Shown here one piece after another: positions 22,733 through 34,317 of a stretch of 64,000 bases of DNA (the stretch's first letter is position 1; the number at the start of each line of letters is the position of its first letter). Made by a program: the position numbers and the translations under genes. The notes under the pieces were generated by a model. It worked only from the letters and a program-made list of their open reading frames with translations. It did no database searches and had not been told where the DNA came from. This stretch comes from Pezicula radicicola (Eukaryota; Ascomycota; Leotiomycetes; Helotiales; Dermateaceae), in NCBI GenBank assembly GCA_003008705.1, contig PDUO01000006.1:1497295-1561294 (forward strand). The letters are read 5' to 3'.

Positions 22733-23735
22733 GGCTGTGGGGTATGAGAAAGTAGTAAGTTGCTATGGTCTTGCACAGAAATGTGTTGGATATGCTGTGT
22801 CTTATTTCAGAGGTTACTGTGGCCGACTAGTATCCAAAGTTGAATCGATGGAAGAGCTACATAATCACGGCTAAACTTGAAGAGGTTCTATCGGCTGTTA
22901 CAGTTGGAAGGTATTCCCGTGTATGACCCTTGAGTAATTTTCATACACTAAGAAGGATAAGCTGACCCCGACCCTGCATGTCAGCTTTCCCGAATTGTAA
23001 GCGCATTGCCGTCGGTAGGGTTGCACAAAGTTTTCTGTCAGATCCCTAGCTTTGTAAGCTTCATACGGCGGGGAGTTGCACTACGTTTCCTGTTAGCCTT
23101 GCAGCATTGCAGGGTATTAAAAAAAAGGCGTACCAGCTAATTAAGTGCAAAAATGAGTTTTGACTCTAAGTACTTTTAACGACTTTATGAATCTGGTAAA
23201 TTTCCGTAAATTGCCAACTATTTATGAATTCGGTTTATTTTAGCGAGGGAGCAATGAATTAAGCGATTCACCGACAGGTCAGCACATTGCGTAATTAAGT
23301 CCTGTTTCTGAAAGTTTGTCCTATTTCTGTGCATACTGCAGTACCTTGACTATTCTATGAGATTAATCGAAGACTAGGGATGTCGCGAAAGAGCTGGGAA
23401 GTTGGCAGCTGCGAAACTCTAAACCCCTGTGAAGTTTACATACCTCCTCCGATTCCACGCCAGCAGAAAGAAATAAAATGTAGATAGATATCGTTTGCTA
23501 CATATGGTAGTCTACAAGAATCCAAATGTCATGGTCAGGAGGTGAATTCTTAAATAAACGCATACCTTTGCCAGTTCTCAGACTCTGATGCTCTTTGCTA
23601 CCGTACCTGAAATGAACATGAGCCTTCCAAATTTCCCCAAGACTTTTTCCCCTTTCGTTCCCTGATAATACCCATCTCCAGCCTCTAAACTGCAAACTGC
23701 AGTGAAAGTTCAGGGAACTTGTCTATCGAATTTAT
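22733..23735. other. spacer upstream of the second P450
   Basis: This is about 1 kb between the P450 start and the 3' end of the ABC transporter gene, both on the minus strand. A small frame at 23498-23695 has no recognisable features. I name no regulatory motif. Confidence 0.45.
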
Positions 23736-26700
23736 TTATACTTCCTGGTTTAATCTCTGTGAATTTACCAGGTCAAAATACATCCCCTTGAGTGCTAACA
23801 ACTCTTGATGATTGCCACTCTCTACAATTTTCCCCTTGTCAAAAACATTGATGATATCGGCTTTTTGTATTGTAGATAGCCGATGAGCAATGGCGATTGT
23901 TGTTCTGCCAGCCGCGGCAGCGTCCTAACCTACAGTAAGCAAACTGGAATGAGGACAGTGAAAGCAACACTTACAAGAGCCGCTTGTACGACTTCTTCGG
24001 ACTGGCTGTCTAGGGCCGAAGTAGCCTCATCTAGTAGTAAGACAGCTGGATCTCGTAACAACGCACGTGCAATTGCAATCCGCTGCTTCTGCCCACCGGA
24101 CAACATGGATCCCTTCGAGCCGACGATGGTTTCGTATCCTTCTGGGAGAGACATGATAAAATCATAAATGTTAGCGCTCTTGCAGGCTTGTTGAATCTGA
24201 GCTTCTGATACTGTTCCATCTGCGACACCAAGAAGAATATTCTTGCGTATAGTGCCATGGTATAATGATGGTTCTTGGATCACAAGGGCTAGGTGCTTGC
24301 GATATTCAAGGACATTGAGACTTGAAATGTCTTTGCCGTCGAGGAGGATTTGTCCAGAGGACGCGGAATAGAAAGATTCAAGTAGTGCAATCGTTGTGGA
24401 CTTACCACATCTGAAGGATTTTAGCAAAGTCCCATACAGCCTGAGAAGATGGTTGCTTACCCGCTACCTCCGACAAGTGCAATATAGCTTCCAGGCTCAG
24501 CCTTAAAACTCAACCCGGAAAGCACCTTCTCACTCGGTCTTGAGGGGTAGCTAAAACTAACGTCTTTAAATTCGACCTGGCCTCGAACTCGGTCAATTTT
24601 CTGACCTTTCGTGCTCCAGGTGTCGATTGATGGTTGGGTGTCGAGCTGTGCTTTCAGGGATTGAGCAGCTGTTTTAGCATTTGCAAGTTCCGGTGCAAAC
24701 GCAAATATCCCACCAGCCATTTGAGTCCCAAAGACAATAGCACTGAAACAGAGGAAGAATTGATAGAGACCAATTTCAGATGAAGCAATGAGGGTGCCAC
24801 CATACCAGAAAGCTTTATGTAGAAGCTTGGTCAGCGTTTCCCCTTGATAAAATGAAAAAGGTTCGCACTACTTACCAAGTGCAGTAACGAAGAGCACGGT
24901 AGCCTGAGATACAGCGTATAAGAAGCCTGATTTCAGGATTTGGCTTAGATTGTCTTTCCTTTGATGAAGCATTTGTTGATGATACTCGTGGGAGACATCC
25001 TTTTCTCTGGTAAGGGAAGCAACAGTTCTAATGGCAGCGATAGCCTCGCAGGCATATGTCGCGGATGCTTGGTAAGAGGCATTAGCCTTCGCTTGATACC
25101 CACCCAGGACCTTGTATTAATATTAGTCTCTTCCAATAGCTCAATATCATCGCACTACAGAAGCATGGCTTACCCAGATACGCAAGAATCCACACCCGAG
25201 AAGAATGGGAACAGTGGATGTACAAACCAAACCGAGTTTCCAGTAGAAAGTGCAAGATAGCACCTAGAATTGATGTCAGCTTGAACAGGGGGAAAATGGA
25301 CGTTAGGGGTTTACAGACTATAGATGCAACCAACGTAGTGGCTGAGGTCAAGATGGTGCCAAGCACAGTGCCACTGAGGCCGGCTATATCCCCCACTTCA
25401 GCACTAAGAAAAGTGCTTAGAGCCCCAGGTCCGTTCTTGTCCTTATCAAAAAAGGAAATATCTTGTCTTAGGATCGATCGGAGTGCTTGGCCCTTGGTTC
25501 GTCGTAGCAGTCGTTCGGAGCAAACTGCAAAGGCCATTCCCTGACCCAAATAGGCAAGAAATTGTTCAATACCTAGTACAAGGAACATTAATGACCAGAA
25601 GTCAATATCGCCTTGTAAGGATCTATATTGGCTCGGTGGACGTGATAAGCTAACAATTGCCTTTGCAAATAGAATAGCCTGCACAGGGGTTCCTCCACCA
25701 GCAAGGATAGAAGAGATCAAACCAAAGATCATAATGCCTGTTTCTTTCTTGTTGAAAGATGCTATAAATTTAATCAAGGTCCAGAGCGAGTAGTTCTTTT
25801 GATGGTGTTTAGTGATACTTTTCGAGTCCGGTGACGACGCCACATCGTCAAGTTCTACTCCATCTGTTGCCTCGAGCATGTCGTTCATAGTCTCACTCTC
25901 TTGAGGGAAAACACATTGATCTATATCTTCCAAGGCTTCATTTTCTCCAAGTTTCTCAGATCTTTCTTCCTCGTCTAGTCTCTGTGCGTGGACTAGGTCA
26001 TAATATGCCCCTCGGCTGTCAATCAGCTCTTCGTGGGTACCTTGCTCAACGACGGCGCCTTTTGACATAACAATGATGCTGTCTGCTCTTTTAACTGTGG
26101 AAAGTCGGTGTGCAATAAGAATTGTAGTACGACCTTCTGCTGCCTTGTCTAATGCTGTTTGGACGACACGTTCACTTCTCGTGTCCAGAGCACTAGTAGC
26201 TTCGTCAAGGAGCAGCACTTTAGGATCTCCAATAATAGCGCGGGCAATGGCGATGCGCTGTTTTTGGCCACCCGAGAGCAGAGTTCCTTGCTGGCCGACC
26301 AGAGTATCATAGCCCTGCGGCAATGCCATAATAAAGTCACTAGCATTGCTCATCTTGGCTGCCTCCTCAATTAACTTCTTTTTCTCCTCTAGGCTTATGT
26401 GCTCATATTTGGACCCGATTAGACCGTGTGCAATATTTGCAGCTACTGTTGTATTGAAGATTGTGGGTTCTTGCTGCACCAAAGCCATCTGCTGCCTCAA
26501 CCACCTCAGGTTTAGACCCTGAACATCAACCCCATCAAATAGGACCTGCCCAGATATGGGGTTATAGAATCGTTCAATAAGTCCAATGATAGTAGACTTT
26601 CCAGAACCGGAAGCACCAACCAGTGCCGTGGTCTTACCTTTAGGAAACGTTATGCTAAGATTCTTTGTAATTACTGTGTCAAGTCTGGATGGATAAACCA

Positions 26701-28252
26701 TTCCGATGTTACAGAGCTCGATAGTTCCCTGTGGATCCGACAGTTCGATTCCTTCTGAGCTGTTGGGGTCTATTGGGGATTGGCGATCGATAACGCTGAA
26801 TATATGGCCTGTAGCCTGAGACTAACGTCAGAACTCGATCCTCTAAAGATAAAATAGCTTGCTTACAGCCACTGCGCCGCTAATCCCATGGATACTTGGA
26901 CCTATGATACCGAGATGGGTCGCTCCGATCATAATGGCGAGGACAGTAGTGAGAATATTTCCGAGATCTAGCTGACCGTCAAGGAGGAAACGCGCACCCA
27001 TCCAGAATGCAAGCCCATAGTTGAAGCATCTGTATTCCCATGTGAGCATAATCCCATTACTGCTACCCCAGAGATAACTCACACGACACCAGTAATAAAT
27101 CCTATGGAGGCCGCAACAGATATTTTGCCTTTTAGCGCCCATCTTTGGGCCTTCGACATGTGCTGCTTGTAGCTCTCTAGGATGGCATATCTTTAAACTT
27201 ATCAGTCTATTTGAAAGCAAACTGCGGTATCGGGAAAACAAACTGGGCATTGAAAGCCGTCACATTTCTAATGCTCGAAAATGCTTCCTCTGTTATCGTC
27301 CCAGCTGCGGCATTGGGTGCTAAGCTGCGCTCTTCATAGCGAACCACGAATGCAGAGCATATTGTTATACTAAGTATCACAGCCACCACAGTCGAGGTAA
27401 GTATTAATGTCAGCTTCCATGACTGAGAAAAGGCCACAATATATGCAGCAACCAAAGTGAAAATAGCAGTGATAGCAGTTCCAACTTTAGCGGAAGTACC
27501 GTTCAGAATGATCGAGGTTTCTGCAGTCATGTGATTTGTAATTTCACCACTGCTAAGTGTATCAAAGAAGGCAATGTTTTGCCGCTTTGGGGATTTATTA
27601 GTCCAGGTGAATCCCAGTGATGCTTTAGGGGGAGAAAGTGACTCACTAAAATCGCAGCCAGATATTGTTCCCTATGGCTTGTGAGTGCGTACACAACAAG
27701 ACAGGAGAGCTGTCGACGTACCTAATCTGTGCTGTGACATGTTCGCCAACATATGTATGGCCAACAATTGATATGTACGCTAGAAAGAATTGCCCAATAC
27801 CCAAATATACATAGTATAAAGTGAATTTTGATAACTCAGTTGAGAATTCTTGAGCATTTGTTGTCCCTGCAAGAAACTTTTGAAAATACGAAGCGAGCCT
27901 GCCGAAGACAAGAGTCTCAGGTGAAATATTAGCGTCCTCATCAAACGGAGGTCTTAATCTTTACTCACCATAACAGGGTTGATCGCTCCTGCAGCAATAG
28001 AACACACAACAGCTATTGATAAAATTGCTTTGTCTAAGTGAGTGGCATATCGAAAGAGCTATTTGCCATGTCAGGCATTCGCCTACAATACATTAAGAAG
28101 AAACTCACGTTAGAGAACGATGGCTTGGATGCCGAAATGTCAAGTTGTCTCTCCAAAACAGCCCTCTCCTGATGACCCAGAAATTTCTCGGGGCCATCAC
28201 TGGTTACCCTGGCAGAAGTGTGCGCCTGCGTCGGCGATGTGATTGACGGCAT
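23736..28252 (-). CDS. full-size ABCB (multidrug-resistance type) ABC transporter
   Basis: Thirteen exons join in phase to 1,289 residues: 28252-28109, 28058-27969, 27915-27722, 27671-27647, 27584-27244, 27190-27083, 27029-26867, 26821-25319, 25263-25174, 25110-24876, 24812-24461, 24410-23975 and 23924-23736. The order is TMD1-NBD1-TMD2-NBD2. NBD1 has Walker [10 protein letters not shown] (about residues 424-432), signature LLSGGQKQR, Walker [13 protein letters not shown] and the H-loop AHRLST. NBD2 has GGSGCGKST (about 1078-1086, split by an intron), MLSGGQKQR and AHRLST. Both ATP sites look intact. The length is usual for fungal P-glycoprotein homologues, which pump hydrophobic compounds out across the plasma membrane. 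Placed inside the cluster, it is probably the exporter and self-protection pump for the cyclic peptide. Exon 4 is only 25 nt. The donor after exon 8 (GTCTGT) is weak and is chosen because it keeps the frame and the conserved ASIV segment. Confidence 0.9.
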
Positions 28253-29491
28253 AGCAAAAACCCCTAACAGGTAGTGAAGCTATTCAGTTCGTTAGAAAAG
28301 TAGGCAACGTGACAATCTCACTCACGTTCTTCAGTATTGTTCTCGGATGATTTGATGAGTAATCGAGGTTGTAATATAGACGCTTGTTGTGAATTAATTT
28401 GCGATGTGAGTGAAATTCCAATAGCAAACTACATCGAAGGTGGTAAACAGTTCAAAGACTTTTTTTGGTAAGGATTCCCTCAATCAGAGATCCAATCTAT
28501 GAATAGAAGCTCTTCATGAGATTCAATTCAGTTACGTCGTACTTTGAACTTGGCACTTGAGTAGTTTTTACCTATGCAGGCATTATGTAGTAGCATGCAT
28601 AGTATCGCCCCGGCATAGGTTAGTGCTGATGACAGAAATTGTACCAAAAGGTCATAATACGGTATAAAGTATATTAAAACTAAGCAATGAAGCTAGGTAA
28701 TAAAGCAACATAAACGGTTTTCTTTATTTTACCTGCCCCTGTTCGCACCCACTTCAGCGATATTCCTCTCGGTGACTGCGTCGGAACACTCTCCTTAGGG
28801 TGCCAGGGGGTAGCGACATGACGCCTTTCCTAATTCGGTATCTCGCGTATATGGGCTCAAGGAAATTTGTACTGGGACCCGATGGTTAATACTTTTCTTA
28901 CGAATATTCCTTCGTATTTTAATATTCTAAGAGATTGAGATGTGACTAAGCCTAGTACTAGTGCAAAACCCGTTGGGAACCGGTACCCCGTTATGAGGTA
29001 TTTTGAAAATGATCGCTTCTTGTAAGCCACCTGCGTCTCAACCCCTGTCAACCGAGAATGCAAGTCTTAAATCACTGCATACTTCGTACGCTCATATGAA
29101 TCTGCTAGTGATTACTAAGAGGTTAATACCAAGGCAGAAACTCGTGGGGCAATCTACATTCCTTCTATCTATCTGAACGGCCACAACATCTCCATTGTAT
29201 TGTTGGCAAAACATGAAGCTTCTCACGTCAGCGGGCCGTGCGCAATACCTGTATTACATGGCGTGTGTTATGTTCCTTGTTACTCGAATAGATCATGTTC
29301 TTTCTGAATGCAGAAATGAGTGGCAACTCAATTCGTGGTAGTCGAGAATCCACATGTCACCGGCAGATTCAGCTCCACAAAGCTGGGTATGAGATTTTAT
29401 TTACAACGTCCACCACTACAGCCAGCTTGCACCAGATTTTCCGTTTCTACCTCGAGTTAATCCAGTGTGTTAACAACCAAACTTCACAATA
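28253..29491. promoter_or_regulatory. divergent promoter between ABC transporter and SDR-like genes
   Basis: This 1.24-kb spacer separates genes reading away from each other. A TTCAGCG half-site at about 28752 matches one arm of the palindrome in the NRPS promoter. A single 7-mer may be chance. No other motif stands out. Confidence 0.4.
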
Positions 29492-30430
29492 ATGGCGTCT
29501 CCAGATGAAAGACCAGTTGCCCTTGTCCTGGGTTCTGGTCCCCGCTTGGGCTATGCCTTGATGCGGCACTTTGCTTCTCATGGTTATCATGTTGTTGGCG
29601 CGCGAAGAAATCTTGAAGATGCAGAATTGCTGGCAAAGGAGGGGATTCTCCTCGTTAGTTGCGAACTTGGTAACAAGGATGAGATTGACCAGTTGTGGCC
29701 GATGATTGAAGAGAAATTGGGACAGCCACCATCAGTGGTTATTTTCGAAGGTAAGGATGATATCCATCTGGTTCTAAAAAACCGTCAAGCTGAAGTCTTT
29801 ATGATAAATAGTTTGTGCAAACATGTACGGGGTTTCATACCCAAAGGAAGAATACGACACGTACTCCGTCAAGCCCGAAGCTTTTGAAGATGATGCCGTT
29901 GTGAACATTTTCGGCTTATATCGGTGCATCCATCATTCCGTCGCAGGCTTCAAGAAGATTCTAGAGAAAGAGAAAAGAGAGGGCCTTCCAGAAACCCCCA
30001 AATGCTTCATTCATATCGGAAATCTTCTACACTGGGCCCCGCTTTCAATGGCAACGACCGTTGGCCCATGCAAAGAGATGGGATACTACATGTGTCGTGT
30101 TGGTGCCATGACATACATTGAGCAGAATTTCAGGTGTGTTTTTTATCTCATAAATACTGCGAAATGTTTTTGCTAAACTTTCTTAGGTTCTATAACGTCG
30201 CCCAAGACTACCCTGTGCGTGATTGGGCACCGGCGCCATTGTTAGAACCGCACAGTCGGATTATCTGGGATCTGGTCCAACAGAAGGAACAGGGCTTATT
30301 CGATGTCCGTTTCTCTCTGAAGGGAGAGCTGATCCCAGAGGAGAAGTACTCAACAATGATCTCTGGGCTCTATCCGGAATTGGACGAAAATGGAAACATT
30401 ATTCCGCCTGTCGAGTCAACTGACGAGTAA
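29492..30430 (+). CDS. SDR-like NAD(P)-dependent oxidoreductase with altered active site
   Basis: Three exons, 29492-29750, 29812-30133 and 30187-30430, with introns of 61 and 53 bp, encode 274 residues. The N-terminus VALVLGSGPRLGYAL is a Rossmann glycine motif of the short-chain dehydrogenase fold, followed by VVGARR, as in enzymes that favour NADP. Where classical members have Tyr-x3-Lys, this protein has Y178-x3-R182 (GYYMCR). The usual NAG and Ser motifs are blurred (CANMYG, GNLLHW). It may use a shifted mechanism, belong to a divergent SDR branch, or have lost catalysis. It lies between the exporter and the aldo-keto reductase, so a tailoring or precursor reduction step is plausible but unproven. 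Confidence 0.75.
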
Positions 30431-31663
30431 AGGCATAAGATGGACTGTTTCTAGTGGTGGAGTCCTTTCATTACTATCTCTTCCACAATTGCGTTCGTAA
30501 TTCAGGCGAAAAACGAAGACGTTAGATAGTCTACAGTAAATTTCTGTCAATTGATCATTGTCACCATAATTTCAAGATCTTATCTATTTAAACGAGTGGG
30601 ACGATATGAATACGCATAAATTTCCACACATCTTCATCAGCGTGATACAAGTAGCTAGTTTAGAGTCTTCTCGGAAATTGTAAATCTGATTCTTTTGATA
30701 GAGCAGAGACTGAACAGGGGTCTTTTGTCCCTTCTCAAAAATTCCATGTTTAATATTTGTTGAAGTATTGGGGAATATCACTGTTCTTGGCCTGCTATAT
30801 CACTATACCGTTTTCGATTTTGTCTCATCCGCGGCTTACCTTCCAAGAAAATCTATTTTAACGTTAATGTTAGCCGTAAACAGACACATACGTTACTAGA
30901 AAGTTTCAGCATATCGTACATGCTTACTACATTGCGTCAGAGACAACAGGGGCCATAGGTATCGAGCCAATGGTGAAAATCTTGAATAACCAGGCAACCA
31001 CGTTTCGAAGCTGGGAAAAGTTAGTGTGTGGATCATTTGTGTTGTGATATTAGCCTTCTAGATAACTTCCCAATTTGGACCTTCCCGAGAGATGAACCAG
31101 TAGCATATAACTAAGGCTCTAGTAATCGTAAAAAGCTAGTGATGTGCAAGGACAGAAACAGGAAGGCGCAATCAGCTGAGAGGATACGGAGAGACGAATT
31201 TTCGTCTGTGTACTATAGTCAGACTTCCCTTTTCGAATAGCACGAGCCCATGAGGCCCTACTAAACCAGAGCTATTCCTATTTCTTGCAGATGTGTTAAC
31301 TTAGCGTGTCTTAGTTTCAATAACATAATCAATCTTACAGTGGCTGTGCCCTGGAACTGGTAGCAAAGCAATCGGTAACGTCGTGGAAGTAGTCAGATGG
31401 CGAAGATCTTTGTATCGAATAGTTGAACATAATGCGTAGGCGTGTGTCATCATCGGCGATTTTATTGTTGTCACCACAATTAAAATTACTGCTATGTTAT
31501 TGAAAGTTCTTTTTCGGGAGTAATTCTGCTAAATAGTCAATATTGAAGACAAACGACATTCAAGAATCCTGGGCAAGTATGACCTTGGAGTCCTCCTGTC
31601 TTTATACCCGCCTATCATTCAATTGTGCATCTAGCTTTCACTTCATTTTCCTTGTATCGGACT
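30431..31663. other. spacer upstream of the aldo-keto reductase gene
   Basis: About 1.2 kb without a supported gene. A minus-strand frame at 30584-30781 shows no motifs. Confidence 0.45.
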
Positions 31664-31684
31664 ATGACGGCACGACTATTCACC

Positions 31685-32966
31685 ATGTCCGCCTCTGTGG
31701 CGCGGGCAGTGAAGGCCACAAGCGTTGATTATAGAAACCTTGGGAACAGTGGGCTACGCGTTTCATACCCAATTCTAGGAGGAATGAGCTTCGGTGATAG
31801 TCGATGGTTAGATTGGGTACTGGACGAGGAAGAAGCATTACCCATTTTAAAGGCTGCCTATGATCTCGGTATCAATACGGTGAGTCTGGATAATTTCATA
31901 TACTACCCCCTCATGCATACAATGAATTGAAGCATTCAACAACACGACAAGTCTAACGGCATTTATATAGTGGGACACTGCCAATGTGTATTCAAACGGA
32001 GCATCTGAGCGTGTTTTCGCAAAAGCACTACAGCACTATCAGATTCCGCGGAAGAAGGTTGTATTAATGACGAAATGCGGTCGACACATGTCTGAAGATG
32101 GCGACGTATCAACAAAATCACTAAGACCAAGAGAAGCCGACAGAAGCAAAGACTATGTAAACCAGGGAGGCAAGAGAGATTCTGAATTCTTTGAAAACTC
32201 ACAGTCTAACTTATTCTTCTAGGGCTTTCAAGAGGTGCTATAGTACGCGCTGTGGAGGGCTCATTAAAGCGCCTCGAAACCGACTACATCGATGTCCTAC
32301 AGATCCACCGCTTCGACCCAGTGACGCCGCCAGATGAGACTATGGCGGCCTTGAATGATCTGGTACGTTCAGGCCGCGTCAACTACATTGGGGCCTCCTC
32401 TATGTGGACGTATCAGTTTGCGATGCTGCAACACATCGCAGAGAAGAATGGGTGGACAAAATTTATCAGTATGCAAAATCACTACAATCTACTCTACCGT
32501 GAAGAGGAGAGGGAAATGAATAGATACTGTAACGCCACCGGTGTAGGCTTAATTCCGGTGAGATCCCTTTGCTCCAATAACTTTCGACGATGCACTACCC
32601 CGCTAACATGTTTGTCTATTGAAGTGGTCACCTCTTGCCGACGGTCATCTAGCACGGAATCCGGAGATGTTTGGGCGTACGGTTCGATCAGCTGCAGATG
32701 CAACATCGCAACGTTTTGATACTGGAAAGAGACTCGAAGACAAGGAGATCATTCGGCGAGTCAAAGAAGTGGCCGAGCAACGGGGGTGGACGATGGCTCA
32801 GGTATCTCTAGCATGGCTTAGAGGAAGGGTGACAGCTCCGATTGTTGGACTGTCAAAGATTGAAAGGGTGGAAGAGATTGCCAAAATGCGCAGTACACTA
32901 ACTGAGGCAGAGGAGATGTATCTAGAAGCACCGTATCAGCCTAAGGATATTCAAGGGCATGCATAA
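31685..32966 (+). CDS. aldo-keto reductase (aryl-alcohol-dehydrogenase-like)
   Basis: Four exons, 31685-31879, 31971-32169, 32223-32557 and 32625-32966, encode 356 residues. The second intron (32170-32222) starts with GC, not GT. The other two are GT-AG. Start: CACC-ATG at 31685; an in-frame ATG at 31664 would add seven residues. [23 protein letters not shown] and GINTWDTANVY are standard for this AKR branch. The catalytic tetrad is visible: D67, Y72, K100 (MTK) and H160 (QIH). Such NADPH enzymes reduce aldehydes and ketones in the cytosol. In the destruxin pathway an aldo-keto reductase makes the 2-hydroxy acid that the peptide synthetase loads. By analogy, and because NRPS module 4 looks made for an acid without an alpha-amino group, I infer reduction of a 2-keto acid. 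Confidence 0.88.
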
Positions 32967-34317
32967 TTAGAATGTGTTAGTAGTATACCAAGTCACAATA
33001 TTTGCGACTCTAGAGACCTGCACGAATTTCCATTGTGACAGGATATTGTCAATACTATACTCCCTTACTGCCAAACAAGTATATAGCTGTAATATTGATG
33101 GCAAGGTAGAGCAAATTCAGCATTATGAAAGCCTGGTTTAGAACCCCATGCACGGTTGACAATAGACGTAATAAGAAACAGCAATATAAACTCTCCGGAT
33201 ATGTCAATTAATTACCATAAAAAATATTCGTAATTTACTTTACCACAAGCCTTCTAGCTTTGTTTCCGTACCAGTATATTATTTTCAAGAAGACCTTCGC
33301 AATACCGAGGGAGATAAGAACAATTACTCCGCCGTATTAATGCGTTCAGATCTTGCATCTTGATACCCAGTCAGGAACATGAACTAAAATATGTGATCAG
33401 CAACCGGACATTTATCGGGACCGGAGCGGCTCACATAATCATCGTGCAGAGAAGAGCGTACCTCGGAAGACTAGCAAATGCCAAGGAGGAATACTAGTCA
33501 CGGTGTGCTAGTGCTAACAGGAGATCTGAAAGTGTGTCCCGTATGATACAATACTGTGGATATAATAGGCTAACTTTAAGTGGAGCTTACTGTGCCTAAC
33601 TGGGCGAGCTAGGGTATGCACTCGGCTATGCTAGATAATCGGCGACTACTAAGCACGGTGCAGTAGATTAACGTTGTACCCGTGTTTACGTGGAGAAAGA
33701 AGTCAGACGCTTGTGGCTTCCTTGGCACACTCTAGCGCCCGCTACTCTATTTGGACTGCAGAGACAACAACCTTTACGAATAAGCAGACCAGCTACACAG
33801 ACATATTTGGAAAAAAGGTCGGGCACCATGACGTGTCTTCTCGGCACACAACATATTTATTATTAATGAATATTGCATTATGTACGTACGATACATGTCG
33901 TGCTAGATTATAACGTTGGGGGGACTCGAGCTTCCACTAACTAGGCTTCCCTTCGAGGATATTAAGTGCGGAAGATAAGTTTCATACGTGGGGTAGGAAA
34001 AAGGCCACCGTTGGGCTTGGCAACGTGTTACTAAGCTTTCAGATTCCGGAGATGGTTTTAAAAACATGTGTAGCGTTGCATATACTTGCGCGATACCATA
34101 TTCTAGGTCGGTGGCGGGGACTCGTTATTACCCGACGAGTTAAATTAGCCGAGGTGCTTAGGGGGCTGAATGGAAATTAGCAATGAGATTCAGATTTGAC
34201 ATTTATGAGCTGCGTTTTTTAGTTATGACAATAGATGTGAAAGGAAATACAATCAAAGATTATGAAACGTTTTTAAATTTCTATAGAACCCTGAGTCATT
34301 TATAGTTCCTCTTTAAC
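32967..34317. other. spacer between convergent AKR and P450 genes
   Basis: A 1.35-kb interval with no recognisable gene. A plus-strand frame at 33674-33913 has no motif. Base composition is ordinary. Confidence 0.45.
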
